The notes under the pieces were generated by a model. That model made no database searches. It saw only the letters and a list, made by a program, of their open reading frames with translations, and was not told where the DNA came from. Made by a program: the position numbers and the translations under genes. Of a stretch of DNA of 12,613 nucleotides, positions 1-7,179 are shown in pieces (position 1 is the stretch's first letter; every line of letters begins with the position of its first letter). Source of the stretch: JBELMB01 sp042088665 (GTDB lineage Bacteria; Pseudomonadota; Alphaproteobacteria; Rhodobacterales; Rhodobacteraceae); contig JBELMB010000151.1 in NCBI GenBank assembly GCA_042088665.1, positions 1 to 12,613 on the forward strand. Direction: 5' to 3'.

Positions 1-1
1 T

Positions 2-169
2 GTCTTCAAGGTGAACGGGATCGGCCAGTTGCTGATCACGGCTCTCTTTGCCAATGACCTGCCGATGGTCATGACCCTGACCTTTATCTTTGCCGTGCTC
101 ATCGTCATGTTCAACCTTGTGGCTGACGTGCTCTACGGCCTGCTCGACCCGAGGATCCGCTATGACTGA
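2..169 (+). CDS. ABC transporter permease, DppB type (3' end only)
   Basis: Only the last 55 codons lie in the window; the gene begins upstream. The translated tail has a hydrophobic stretch (residues about 20-40 of the visible part, PMVMTLTFIFAVLIVMFNLV) followed by ADVLYGLLDPRIRYD. That ending, a last membrane helix and then a short D-x-x-Y-x-x-L-D-P-R-I-R tail, is typical of the DppB/OppB family of oligopeptide/nickel importer permeases in the inner membrane. The stop codon overlaps the start of the following DppC-type gene by 8 bases, so the two are translationally coupled and surely act in one transporter. The binding protein and ATPases are not in the window, so the substrate cannot be told. 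Confidence 0.88.
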   Translation, partial: VFKVNGIGQLLITALFANDLPMVMTLTFIFAVLIVMFNLVADVLYGLLDPRIRYD

Positions 170-1145
170 CGTAACACCGGATACCCCGATCGAGGCCATT
201 GTGGCCCTGCAGGACCATGAACCGTCAAAGCCCCCACGCTCGCGCGGGAAAGACGTTTGGGACCAGTTGCGCAAGCACAAGGGCGCGATGTTCGGGCTGG
301 GTTTCCTGATCTTCATCACGCTGGCGGTGCTGGTCGGGCCGCTGATCTACACTGTGGACCCGCAAAAGATCGACATCCGCAACAAGGACTTCCGCCCGAT
401 CTACACCGCGATCTGGGACGGCAGCGCCAAGGTCGGCTGGAACAAACCGCTGGGCTCTGACCAGTTGGGCCGGGACAACCTCGCGCAGATGCTGTCCGGC
501 GGTCAGGCCTCCATGGCCGTGGGCTGGGCCGCCATGCTGCTGAGCCTCGTGATCGGCACCGCGGTGGGCGTTGTGGCGGGGTATTTCAAACGGCTGGACG
601 GGCCTTTGATGCGTTTGACGGACCTGTTCCTCGCGCTGCCGATCCTGCCGCTGCTGCTGGTGGCGGTGACGCTGTTTCGACAACCGCTCAGGGCCAGTTT
701 CGGGCCGGAGGGAGGGATGTTCATCCTGATCGTGACCGTCGTGGCCATCACCTCGTGGATGCCGACGGCACGGATCGTGCGTGGCGACATCCTGGCCATC
801 AAGGAACGCGAGTTCGTGGTCGCCGCGCGCTCCATCGGGTCATCCCCGTTCAAGATCATCCGCCGTCACCTGCTGCCCAACGTGTTGTCGCCCATCATGG
901 TCTCTGCGGCGCTTGGCCTTGCCACAGCGATCATCACGGAATCGGCGCTGAGCTTCCTTGGCGTGGGCTTCCCGTCGGATTTCCCCACATGGGGCAAGAT
1001 GCTGGCAGACGCGGTGCAGCGCATGGAACGCTTTCCCGAGCGCGTGATGCTGCCCGGCATTGCGATCTCGCTGACAGTGCTGTCGGTCAACTACCTGGGC
1101 GACGGCTTGCGCGACGCTCTGGATCCGCGCCTGCGCGGGCGCTGA
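162..1145 (+). CDS. ABC transporter permease, DppC/OppC type
   Basis: Encodes a 327-residue inner-membrane permease that should pair with the DppB-type protein upstream to import a peptide or similar solute. I start at ATG 162, inside the end of the upstream gene; the in-frame codon at 90 would lie wholly inside that gene. Residues 1-40 are a polar cytoplasmic tail, 43-65 the first membrane helix. Residues 96-114 match the family motif (PLGSDQLGRDNLAQMLSGG). Further helices follow at about 118-141, 155-172, 185-200, 245-265 and 297-312. The EAA loop that docks on the ATPase is at about 215-240 (AARSIGSSPFKIIRRHLLPN). The protein ends in DALDPRLRGR. The gene is last in its operon, with a terminator 40 bases downstream. 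Substrate unknown; the family is secure. Confidence 0.95.
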   Translation: MTDVTPDTPIEAIVALQDHEPSKPPRSRGKDVWDQLRKHKGAMFGLGFLIFITLAVLVGPLIYTVDPQKIDIRNKDFRPIYTAIWDGSAKVGWNKPLGSDQLGRDNLAQMLSGGQASMAVGWAAMLLSLVIGTAVGVVAGYFKRLDGPLMRLTDLFLALPILPLLLVAVTLFRQPLRASFGPEGGMFILIVTVVAITSWMPTARIVRGDILAIKEREFVVAARSIGSSPFKIIRRHLLPNVLSPIMVSAALGLATAIITESALSFLGVGFPSDFPTWGKMLADAVQRMERFPERVMLPGIAISLTVLSVNYLGDGLRDALDPRLRGR

Positions 1146-1184
1146 CCGCCAAAGCGCAAAAAAGGACCATCGGCCATCAGGGCC

Positions 1185-1216
1185 AAAAAGGGCGGAGCCG
1201 ATGTTCCGCCCTTTTT
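1185..1216 (+). terminator. Intrinsic terminator after the ABC permease operon
   Basis: A perfect 12-bp stem, AAAAAGGGCGGA (1185-1196) with TCCGCCCTTTTT (1205-1216), around an 8-base loop. The GC-rich core is followed by five T residues on the plus strand. The A-run on the other arm would also make it work on the minus strand, though no minus-strand gene feeds it. Confidence 0.85.
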
Positions 1217-1356
1217 GCATGGCATGGACGCCGATCTTGGCTGACCCTCAGAATTCAGAATATTGTCCCGCGAAAGTCACCCCAACAGGTCGATCAGAGG
1301 CTTGATTGCGCCCCAACACCGCGCCATCTGGAACGCATGTTCATCTGGAGGGCGTC

Positions 1357-2412
1357 ATGTACGAGACTTTTGGCTTTGAGACCCTGACCGCACCGCAGGC
1401 GGCGGTCTTCTTTGCGCTGGCGCTTGGCGGGCTGTTTGGCCTGCTGGCCGAGCGTACGCAATTCTGTTTCCGCCGTGGACTTGTCGGGGATGACCGGCGA
1501 CAGGCGCTGGGTGTCTGGCTGACGGCCCTCGCCGCAGCGCTGCTGGGGACGCAGGCCGCCGTTGCAACGGGTTGGATCACATTCGATGATCACCGGTTCA
1601 TGTCGGGCGACCTGCCTTGGGCCGCGATCCTGATCGGCGGTGCGCTATTTGGTGCGGGCATGGTTCTGACGCGCGGTTGCGTGTCCCGACTGACCGTGCT
1701 GTCGGCCACTGGCAACCTGCGCGCCCTGTCGGTTCTCGTGATCTTTGCCGTCGTCGCACATGCCACGATGAAGGGCGTCTTTGCGCCGCTGAACACGGGC
1801 CTTGGCGCGCTGACTGTTGATCTGGGCGAGACCACGCATCTGGGCGCCCTGCCCGGCGGCGCGGCGCTCTGGACCGCGGTTCTGGCTGTTGCGGCGCTGG
1901 CATTTGCGCTGCGTTCGGGCAACCGTCCGGGCCAGTTGGTCGCAGCTGCCGCGCTGGGGCTTTTGGTGCCGCTGGGTTGGGTTGGAACGGGGTTCGTGCT
2001 CTTTGACGACTTTGACCCGATCACGCTGCAAAGCCTGTCCTTCACCCTGCCGTGGTCTGACACGTTGTTCTGGACGGTTGCCGCAAGCGCCGTTCCCGCC
2101 GGGTTTGGCGTCGGGCTGATCGGTGGCGTGCTGCTGGGCAGCTTTGTCTCTGCGGCGCTGGCGGGACGCCTCGCCTGGCAAAGCTTTGAAACGCCTGCGC
2201 AGACCGGCCGGTATGCAACGGGGGCCGTCATGATGGGTCTTGGCGGTGTGTTTGCAGGCGGCTGTACCGTTGGGGCGGGTTTGTCCGGCGTGCCGACACT
2301 GTCCTTTGCAGCGCTGTTGGCGATTGGTGCCATGGCCCTCGGTGCCGTCGCGATGCAGGCTGTACTGACGGGACGCGCCAATGCAGCCACCGTGCTGACC
2401 CCGGCGGAGTGA
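1357..2412 (+). CDS. YeeE/YedE family sulfur-compound (thiosulfate) transporter
   Basis: Encodes 351 residues, almost wholly hydrophobic, with about nine or more membrane helices. It carries the three conserved cysteines of the YeeE/YedE (Sulf_transp) family: C37 in ERTQFCFRRG, C108 in TRGCVSRL and C303 in GGCTVGAGLSG. In the characterised thiosulfate transporter TsuA/YeeE these cysteines line the path and relay thiosulfate, so uptake of thiosulfate or a related sulfur species is likely. The sequence looks like two related halves fused in one chain, as in TsuA. I use ATG 1357, preceded by GGAG at 1347-1350; a TTG at 1306 would add 17 polar residues with no membrane or family character. No TusA/TsuB-like sulfur carrier or ArsR-type regulator is adjacent, so it appears to be a single-gene unit. 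The exact substrate is inferred. Confidence 0.9.
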   Translation: MYETFGFETLTAPQAAVFFALALGGLFGLLAERTQFCFRRGLVGDDRRQALGVWLTALAAALLGTQAAVATGWITFDDHRFMSGDLPWAAILIGGALFGAGMVLTRGCVSRLTVLSATGNLRALSVLVIFAVVAHATMKGVFAPLNTGLGALTVDLGETTHLGALPGGAALWTAVLAVAALAFALRSGNRPGQLVAAAALGLLVPLGWVGTGFVLFDDFDPITLQSLSFTLPWSDTLFWTVAASAVPAGFGVGLIGGVLLGSFVSAALAGRLAWQSFETPAQTGRYATGAVMMGLGGVFAGGCTVGAGLSGVPTLSFAALLAIGAMALGAVAMQAVLTGRANAATVLTPAE

Positions 2413-2477
2413 CTTGCGCTGGGGCTCGGATGCCCACAGCCGGTTCATATCGCCTGTGCCAAATGCTAGATAGAATA

Positions 2478-2507
2478 AAAAAGGTCCGCGCGCATGCGGG
2501 CCTTTTT
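2478..2507. terminator. Bidirectional terminator between converging genes
   Basis: A 12-bp stem, AAAAAGGTCCGC (2478-2489) with GCGGGCCTTTTT (2496-2507), with one G-T wobble and a 6-base loop. It has a T-run on both strands, so it can end both the YeeE/YedE transcript from the left and the DUF3422 transcript from the right, which converge here. Confidence 0.85.
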
Positions 2508-2576
2508 CATTGGCCTGTCGTCACGGCCTTGGCCCCGTGAACCGAACCAAAGCGCGGCGCGGGGCGGTGATCCCCG

Positions 2577-3875
2577 TCACAGATCCGGGCCGCCGTCTTC
2601 CATGTGGTGACGGATCCGCCGGATCATCAACCAGACCACCAGAACAACAGGCAAGGTGACAAGCGCGGTCATCATCTCTTTTGAAAGCCCAACCGCGCTG
2701 CCCAATGGGTAAAGCAGGTAGCCTGCCAGCGAGACGGCATAGTAGCTGATCGCCACGACCGAGAGCCCCTCGACCGTCCTTTGCAACTGCAACTGCAACT
2801 CCGCCCTGCGGTCCATGCTTTCGAGCAATTGCTGGTTCTGGGCAGAGCGCCCCACTTCGACCCTTGTACGCAAGAGATCCGCGGCGCGGGTGGCACGGTG
2901 CACCATGCTGTCCAACCGGGCAGCGGTGCTTTTGACCGTGCGCATGGCGGGGTCGTAGCGGCGCAGCATGAACTCTGCGAGGGTTTGCCGCCCGAGGAAA
3001 CGTTCCTCGCGCAAGACCGAGATGCGCTGGCCGACGATGGCCTCATAGGCGCCGGTGGCACCCAAGCGGAAAGAGACTTGCGCCTGAATGCTTTCCAGTT
3101 CTGCCGAGGCGCTCAGAAGGGTCTTGAGCGTATCTTCCTCGGCACCGCCGCCATCCGTCATGACTTGCATGAGGCGGGTCAGTTCGCGGTCGATTTCACC
3201 CATGCGCGGACTGATCTCGCGGCAGCGGGTGAAGCCCAGCATGGACATGGCCTTGTATGTTTCGATTTCGCACATGCGTTGTACGATGCGGCCCACGCGA
3301 CGCTCACCGACACCGTTCTTGGCGAAGACGGCAAAACGCTGATGACCTGCGGGGTCGATCCGAAAATCCCCCGCGACCACCGCGTCTCCATCGATGACAT
3401 CGCTGACGGCGATGCTTTCGGGCACCAGCCAGTCATCGATGCGATCCGTGATCACGGTGTCGTCTGTTCGGGATTCAATCCGGATCATGCAAGAGGTGAC
3501 GCGCACGCCCGGGGCGGTGTCCAGCCAATCCTCTGGGAAGACTTCGAAATCGGTCGGGTCAAAGGGCCGCGCGCCCAGCCCCGCCATGAAGACCGTGTAG
3601 GTCACGAATTCGGTGTGCTGCTCCCATTTGAGCATGTGCTGGCCGATCTTGGCCGAGAAATGCGTAGCGCCCGGCGAAGGATGCGCGGTGCCGTGGCGGT
3701 CCAGCAGCGCGATAAGATGTGACAGATCGAGGCTGCGGTCGCGTGAGGCGGCATCGCGGGGTTGCTTGATCGCGAGATAGACCGCACGGCAAGGCGGTGT
3801 GAGCGAGGGAAAAGGCCGCGCGTGCAATTCATTGGCCAGCTTGTAGCGAAGCGGGTGATCTTGAATGGGCGGCAT
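2577..3875 (-). CDS. DUF3422 family membrane-anchored protein
   Basis: Encodes 432 residues of the DUF3422 family, whose function is unknown. The N-terminus has the family's typical opening, HPLRYKLANELHARPFPSL (residues 7-25). Most of the chain is soluble. A charged, glutamine-rich helical stretch at about 335-367 could form a coiled coil. It is followed by two C-terminal membrane helices at about 372-391 and 402-418, and a basic then acidic tail (RRIRHHMEDGGPDL). This fits a cytoplasmic domain tethered to the inner membrane by its C-terminus. I choose ATG at 3875 (GGAG 8 bases upstream); a GTG at 3890 in frame would add only five residues. The gene stands alone, transcribed toward the terminator at 2478-2507. 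The family call is firm; the role is not known. Confidence 0.88.
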   Translation of the reverse strand: MPPIQDHPLRYKLANELHARPFPSLTPPCRAVYLAIKQPRDAASRDRSLDLSHLIALLDRHGTAHPSPGATHFSAKIGQHMLKWEQHTEFVTYTVFMAGLGARPFDPTDFEVFPEDWLDTAPGVRVTSCMIRIESRTDDTVITDRIDDWLVPESIAVSDVIDGDAVVAGDFRIDPAGHQRFAVFAKNGVGERRVGRIVQRMCEIETYKAMSMLGFTRCREISPRMGEIDRELTRLMQVMTDGGGAEEDTLKTLLSASAELESIQAQVSFRLGATGAYEAIVGQRISVLREERFLGRQTLAEFMLRRYDPAMRTVKSTAARLDSMVHRATRAADLLRTRVEVGRSAQNQQLLESMDRRAELQLQLQRTVEGLSVVAISYYAVSLAGYLLYPLGSAVGLSKEMMTALVTLPVVLVVWLMIRRIRHHMEDGGPDL

Positions 3876-3922
3876 GGGGCACTCCAACACGTGTGCTGTA
3901 GGATGCCGCGGCGCAGCGCAAA

Positions 3923-3951
3923 TGTAAACCCGGATAGTTTCGCAGTTTCAA
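3923..3951 (-). promoter_or_regulatory. Weak candidate promoter for the DUF3422 gene
   Basis: On the minus strand, TTGAAA (3951-3946) is followed after 17 bases by TTTACA (3928-3923), about 50 bases before the start at 3875. The -35 is good, the -10 poor. This is inference from spacing and position only. Confidence 0.25.
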
Positions 3952-4040
3952 TGCCTTAGAGGAATACTGTTGTATACTGGCGGCTTCGGTGAAAACCGCG
4001 GCAAAACATGCCGTTAGGGTCGCGTTGCCGGGTCGCCGGG

Positions 4041-4091
4041 GAAGTGGGGGCTCTGCCCCCGCCCTGCGGGCGCCCCCGGAGTATTTTTGAA
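4041..4091. repeat. GC-rich extragenic hairpin element, probably a dispersed repeat
   Basis: GGGGGC-TCT-GCCCCC (4046-4060) is followed directly by a second small hairpin GCCC-TGC-GGGC (4061-4071), then GCCCCCGGAGTATTTTTGA. The arrangement, a G5 hairpin, a gccc-gggc hairpin and a C-run ending in GGAGTATTTTTG, is one I recall as recurring between genes in Rhodobacteraceae genomes. Only one copy is in this window, so the repeat status cannot be shown here. It lies downstream of the DUF6314 gene (minus strand) and upstream of the DUF3422 gene. On the plus strand hairpin plus T5 would resemble a terminator, but no plus-strand gene precedes it. The whole gap 3876-4108 has no coding sequence that I can support. 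Confidence 0.6.
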
Positions 4092-4108
4092 ACAGAGAAA
4101 CGGCAGCG

Positions 4109-4558
4109 TCACAGAGGACTGTAAGTGCTGGTCATGACGTAGCGTTTTCGGGGGCCTGCAACCCGCCAGCTGCAGTGCCAGTGCGGCCAGAGCGCAAAGT
4201 CATAGGTCACATCGTATTGGTCCGGGTCGCACCAGTGTCCGGTGGCCCCGCCCGCCGATGGGACCTGGTGAAAAAAGCGGCCGTCCTCAAAAAAGACCTT
4301 CAGGTCGCGGCCCCAGTGGTAGCGGCGTTCGGCCTGAAAACACTGTTGACCCATGGTCAGCCAGCCCTGTTCCTCATAGCTGGCGGCATCACCTTGAGGG
4401 CGCCAGATTGCCGTGCCTTCGAATTGGACGTTTTGGCCGTCGGCCTGATCGATCTGTCTGGACAGGGTCCAGCGGCCGAGGAAATCCGACAGTTGGCGGA
4501 TCGAGGCGGGGCCTTGAGACAATTGGCGTGCGCTCCCTTTCTGCAGGACCTGTGTCAT
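4109..4558 (-). CDS. DUF6314 family protein
   Basis: Encodes a 149-residue soluble protein of the DUF6314 family, function unknown. Family features in order: LSDFLGRWTLSRQI (residues 23-36), FEGTAIW (46-52), YEEQGWL (61-67), AERRYHW (76-82), VFFEDGRFFH (88-97), GHWCDPDQYDVTYDF (107-121), and the ending WPHWHCSWRVAGPRKRYVMTS (124-144). The short, tryptophan- and aromatic-rich chain with alternating strands looks like a small beta-barrel, lipocalin-like fold; that is my inference. I start at ATG 4558; the frame stays open further upstream, but that part overlaps the preceding secreted-protein gene and has no family character. The start is 7 bases past the upstream stop, so the two genes form an operon. 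No signal peptide is seen, so it should be cytoplasmic. Confidence 0.85.
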   Translation of the reverse strand: MTQVLQKGSARQLSQGPASIRQLSDFLGRWTLSRQIDQADGQNVQFEGTAIWRPQGDAASYEEQGWLTMGQQCFQAERRYHWGRDLKVFFEDGRFFHQVPSAGGATGHWCDPDQYDVTYDFALWPHWHCSWRVAGPRKRYVMTSTYSPL

Positions 4559-4565
4559 GGACAGG

Positions 4566-4916
4566 TCAGTTTGTCGGCGCGATGCGGCCTTCGGTTGGGG
4601 TGCCGCTTTCGCCGGTGAAGCGAACGCGATCGCCATCACGGTCGACTGTGTAGCACGCCCAGCCATCCGCAGGCGGCCATTGCGAACAATACTGGTTTCC
4701 GCGCGCCTCCCAATAGCCCCAACTGTCCTGACCCGCGTTGTAGAGCGTGCGACCGGAGGCACGGAATTCCTGCCACGCGGCGTCATGGATCAGGCGCGTG
4801 CCGTTCAGCGCGGTCCTGACCCCGGCGTCGTCCAGCCGGTCCCAGGCGCTGGCCTCGGTGGCCGCAGCGGCCAGAAGCAGGGCCGCAAGCATGTCGCGCG
4901 TTTTCAACCGGGTCAT
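4566..4916 (-). CDS. Small secreted protein, unrecognised family
   Basis: Encodes 116 residues. A signal peptide covers residues 1-24 (basic start MTRLKTR, a leucine/alanine core, then ASA before the likely cut at W25). The mature part is about 92 residues, with GTRLIHDAAWQEFRASGRTLY (39-59 region), then WGYWEARGNQYCSQWPP and GWACYTV. Two cysteines, C77 and C88, could form a disulfide in the periplasm. I recall similar short exported proteins with a YCSQWPP-like motif in alphaproteobacteria but cannot name the family with certainty. The start is fixed by ATG 4916 with an excellent AAGGAGG at 4922-4928. The frame runs on upstream through purB on the opposite strand, but that part is an antisense artefact. 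It is first gene of a two-gene operon with the DUF6314 gene and is divergent from purB. Confidence 0.75.
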   Translation of the reverse strand: MTRLKTRDMLAALLLAAAATEASAWDRLDDAGVRTALNGTRLIHDAAWQEFRASGRTLYNAGQDSWGYWEARGNQYCSQWPPADGWACYTVDRDGDRVRFTGESGTPTEGRIAPTN

Positions 4917-5019
4917 TTGGCGGCCTCCTTCCTCGTGTCCACTGGGTGTGCCAGAAAGCGGTGCAACGCGCCATGGTCTGCCGCCCTGTTCCCAATCGTC
5001 GCGGCGCGGTATTGCCGCC

Positions 5020-5048
5020 TTGAGGCCCCGTCCATCCCCCCGTACACC
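5020..5048 (+). promoter_or_regulatory. Weak candidate promoter for purB
   Basis: TTGAGG (5020-5025) and TACACC (5043-5048) are 17 bases apart, about 30 bases before the purB start. The match to consensus is only partial. I see no purine riboswitch fold or PurR-like palindrome in the 162-base gap shared with the divergent secreted-protein gene. Confidence 0.25.
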
Positions 5049-5078
5049 CCAGCCGTCCGCGCGCACCAGGAGGTTCCC

Positions 5079-6386
5079 ATGATTCCCCGCTATTCCCGTC
5101 CCGAGATGTCCGCCATCTGGTCCCCCGAGACCAAGTTCCGGATCTGGTATGAGATCGAGGCCCATGCCTGCGACGCTCAGGCGGCCCTTGGCGTCATCCC
5201 AAAGGAAAACGCTGCCGCGGTCTGGAAAGCCAAGGATGTCGCGTTCGACATTGACCGGATCGATGAGATCGAGCGCGAGACCAAGCATGACGTCATCGCC
5301 TTTCTCACCCATCTGGCGGAGATCATTGGGGCGGACGAGGCGCGCTTTGTCCACCAGGGGATGACCTCGTCGGATGTGCTGGACACCTGCTTCAACATCC
5401 AGTTGACGCGCGCGGCCGATATCCTGATCGATGATCTGAAAGCCCTGCTCGCCGCGCTGAAGCGCCGCGCGATGGAGCACAAGGACACGGTGCGCATCGG
5501 GCGTTCGCACGGGATCCACGCGGAACCGACCACGATGGGGCTGACCTTTGCCCGGTTCTACGCCGAGATGGACCGCAATCTGAGCCGGATGCGCGACGCC
5601 CGGGCAGAAATCGCAACCGGCGCGATTTCCGGTGCGGTGGGGACTTTTGCGAACATCGACCCCGACGTCGAGGAACACGTCTGTTCGGCACTCGGGCTGG
5701 TACCGGAGCCGATCTCGACGCAGGTGATCCCGCGCGACCGGCACGCGGCCTTCTTTGCCACGTTGGGGGTGATTGCCTCTTCGGTGGAGAACATCGCGAC
5801 CGAGGTCCGGCACATGCAGCGCACCGAAGTGCTGGAAGCGGAGGAATTCTTTTCCAAGGGGCAAAAAGGCTCTTCGGCGATGCCGCACAAGCGCAACCCG
5901 GTGTTGACCGAGAACCTCACCGGGTTGGCACGGTTGGTGCGGTCGATGGCGCTGCCCGCCATGGAGAACGTGGTGCTCTGGCACGAGCGTGACATCTCGC
6001 ACAGCTCTGTCGAGCGCAACATCGGACCAGACGCCACCGTGACGCTGGATTTTGCTCTCGCGCGCCTGACTACTGTGGTGGACAAGCTGGTGATCTATCC
6101 GGACAACATGTTGGCAAACATGAACAAGTTCCGCGGCTTGATCCACTCGCAACGGGTGCTTCTGGCACTGACGCAGGCAGGTGTGTCGCGTGAGGACGCC
6201 TACCGCCTCGTACAGCGCAACGCCATGAAGGTCTGGGAAGACGGCAAGGATTTCAAGACGGAGCTGCTGGCAGATACGGATGTCACCGCCGCGCTTGGCC
6301 CCGCGCAGATCGAGGAAAAATTCGACCTCGGCTATCACACCAAGCATGTAGAGACGATATTTGCCCGGGTTTTCGCCGAGGACTGA
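5079..6386 (+). CDS. purB: Adenylosuccinate lyase
   Basis: Encodes a 435-residue cytosolic enzyme of purine synthesis. It splits SAICAR to AICAR plus fumarate, and adenylosuccinate to AMP plus fumarate. Length matches the bacterial 430-435-residue type. Visible motifs: TKHDV (residues 68-72), MTSSDVLDT (95-103), GRSHGIHAEPT (141-151; H144 is the likely catalytic acid by comparison with known ASLs), and the fumarate lyase signature GSSAMPHKRNP (264-274) on the mobile loop that carries the catalytic serine. The start ATG 5079 has AGGAGG at 5068-5073; the frame is open for about 170 codons upstream but those overlap the divergent operon and have no family character. No other purine gene is adjacent. 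The enzyme works as a homotetramer. Confidence 0.97.
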   Translation: MIPRYSRPEMSAIWSPETKFRIWYEIEAHACDAQAALGVIPKENAAAVWKAKDVAFDIDRIDEIERETKHDVIAFLTHLAEIIGADEARFVHQGMTSSDVLDTCFNIQLTRAADILIDDLKALLAALKRRAMEHKDTVRIGRSHGIHAEPTTMGLTFARFYAEMDRNLSRMRDARAEIATGAISGAVGTFANIDPDVEEHVCSALGLVPEPISTQVIPRDRHAAFFATLGVIASSVENIATEVRHMQRTEVLEAEEFFSKGQKGSSAMPHKRNPVLTENLTGLARLVRSMALPAMENVVLWHERDISHSSVERNIGPDATVTLDFALARLTTVVDKLVIYPDNMLANMNKFRGLIHSQRVLLALTQAGVSREDAYRLVQRNAMKVWEDGKDFKTELLADTDVTAALGPAQIEEKFDLGYHTKHVETIFARVFAED

Positions 6387-6478
6387 CGCGGTCACGCAAA
6401 GGTGAGAGGGTGTCAGCGCTGGTTTCGGGCCGGTTGCGTGTTAGTTTCCTGTTCAATGCGCGAACAAAGGAGTTCCTC

Positions 6479-6994
6479 ATGCGACACATTGTACTGATTG
6501 CAAGCCTGATGCCCTTTGCCGCTTTTGCGGCCGGGGACGACGATTCGACGCCCTCCACCCCCAAGTGCAACGAAGGCTATGTCTATGACACCAACCTCGG
6601 CGCTTGCAAACGCAACACCAGCCACCTGATCGACGACACCGAGCGTTATGCTGCGGTGCGCGAATACGCATACGCCGGGCGGACTGCCGAGGCGCTGCAG
6701 GTTCTCGCCTCGATGGAGGATCAGGGTACGGACCGTGTCATGACCTACCGCGGCTTTCTGGCGCGTCAGTCGGGCGACATGGCCAGCGCGATGCGCCACT
6801 ACCTCGCCGCGCTCAAGACGAACCCGGACAATCTGTTGGCGCGCAGCTATATGGCGCAGGGTCTGATCACTTTGGGCGATCTCGACGGAGCGAAGGCACA
6901 GCACCGCGAAATCATGGCCCGTGGTGGCGAAGGCACATGGGCGGAAGCCTCTCTCGCACAGGCCATCCAGACCGGGAAGACGTACCGCTACTGA
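6479..6994 (+). CDS. Exported TPR-repeat protein with a cysteine motif
   Basis: Encodes 171 residues. A short signal peptide (residues 1-18, MRHIVLIASLMPFAAFAA) is followed by an acidic linker and then CNEGYVYDTNLGACK (30-44), two cysteines 13 apart that may form a disulfide. Residues about 55-150 are helical repeats of the tetratricopeptide type (AVREYAYAGRTAEALQVLAS; GFLARQSGDMASAMRHYLAA; YMAQGLITLGDLDGAKAQHR), with the usual A/G/Y spacing. This suggests a periplasmic protein-binding role; the partner is unknown. The start is ATG 6479 with AAAGGAG at 6466-6472; an earlier GTG in frame at 6410 would bury the signal peptide. The gene follows purB by 92 bases and ends at a terminator at 7018-7048. 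The same cysteine motif recurs in the next gene. Confidence 0.82.
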   Translation: MRHIVLIASLMPFAAFAAGDDDSTPSTPKCNEGYVYDTNLGACKRNTSHLIDDTERYAAVREYAYAGRTAEALQVLASMEDQGTDRVMTYRGFLARQSGDMASAMRHYLAALKTNPDNLLARSYMAQGLITLGDLDGAKAQHREIMARGGEGTWAEASLAQAIQTGKTYRY

Positions 6995-7017
6995 TCTTTG
7001 TCGAAGGTACGACAATT

Positions 7018-7048
7018 GAGGCGCGCCCGGGTGGTGCGCCTCTTTTTT
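7018..7048 (+). terminator. Intrinsic terminator after the TPR gene
   Basis: A 7-bp perfect stem, GAGGCGC (7018-7024) with GCGCCTC (7036-7042), an 11-base loop and then six T residues (7043-7048). It separates the TPR gene from the small peptide gene, so the latter has its own promoter. Confidence 0.85.
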
Positions 7049-7123
7049 GCGCGATCTTTTCGGGGCCACTGGCAAGATTCAGTAAAAATGAGGGCGGTTT
7101 CAGGTGTTTTCTGTCGGCATGTT

Positions 7124-7151
7124 TTGACGAAAGCGCGCGCCGTGCTAACAT
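7124..7151 (+). promoter_or_regulatory. Promoter for the 51-residue peptide gene
   Basis: TTGACG (7124-7129) and TAACAT (7146-7151) are 16 bases apart; they match the sigma-70 consensus at five and four of six positions. They lie about 30 bases before the start at 7180 and just after the upstream terminator, as expected for a separate transcript. Confidence 0.55.
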
Positions 7152-7179
7152 TCTCCGCATTGCAACCGGAGGACGAAGA

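Noticed and set aside
1590..2448. Two long minus-strand frames opposite the YeeE/YedE gene
   Set aside because: Proline/alanine/arginine-rich low-complexity translations; the plus strand has conserved motifs and membrane helices.
2781..3722. Open frame of 313 codons opposite the DUF3422 gene
   Set aside because: Antisense shadow; the minus strand encodes a clear family protein over the same bases.
4557..5078. In-frame plus-strand extension of purB by 174 codons
   Set aside because: It overlaps the divergent operon, shows no ASL homology, and ATG 5079 has a perfect AGGAGG and gives the normal family length.
4917..6395. Very long open frame on the minus strand opposite purB, in phase with the secreted-protein gene
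   Set aside because: The translated stretch has no family character and is rich in H, R, G and D as expected for the antisense of a GC-rich gene. The strong ribosome site at 4922-4928 shows the real gene starts at 4916.
6604..7179. Long frame reaching the small peptide gene from within the TPR gene
   Set aside because: It runs through the TPR gene in another phase and through a terminator; the signal peptide and ribosome site place the start at 7180.
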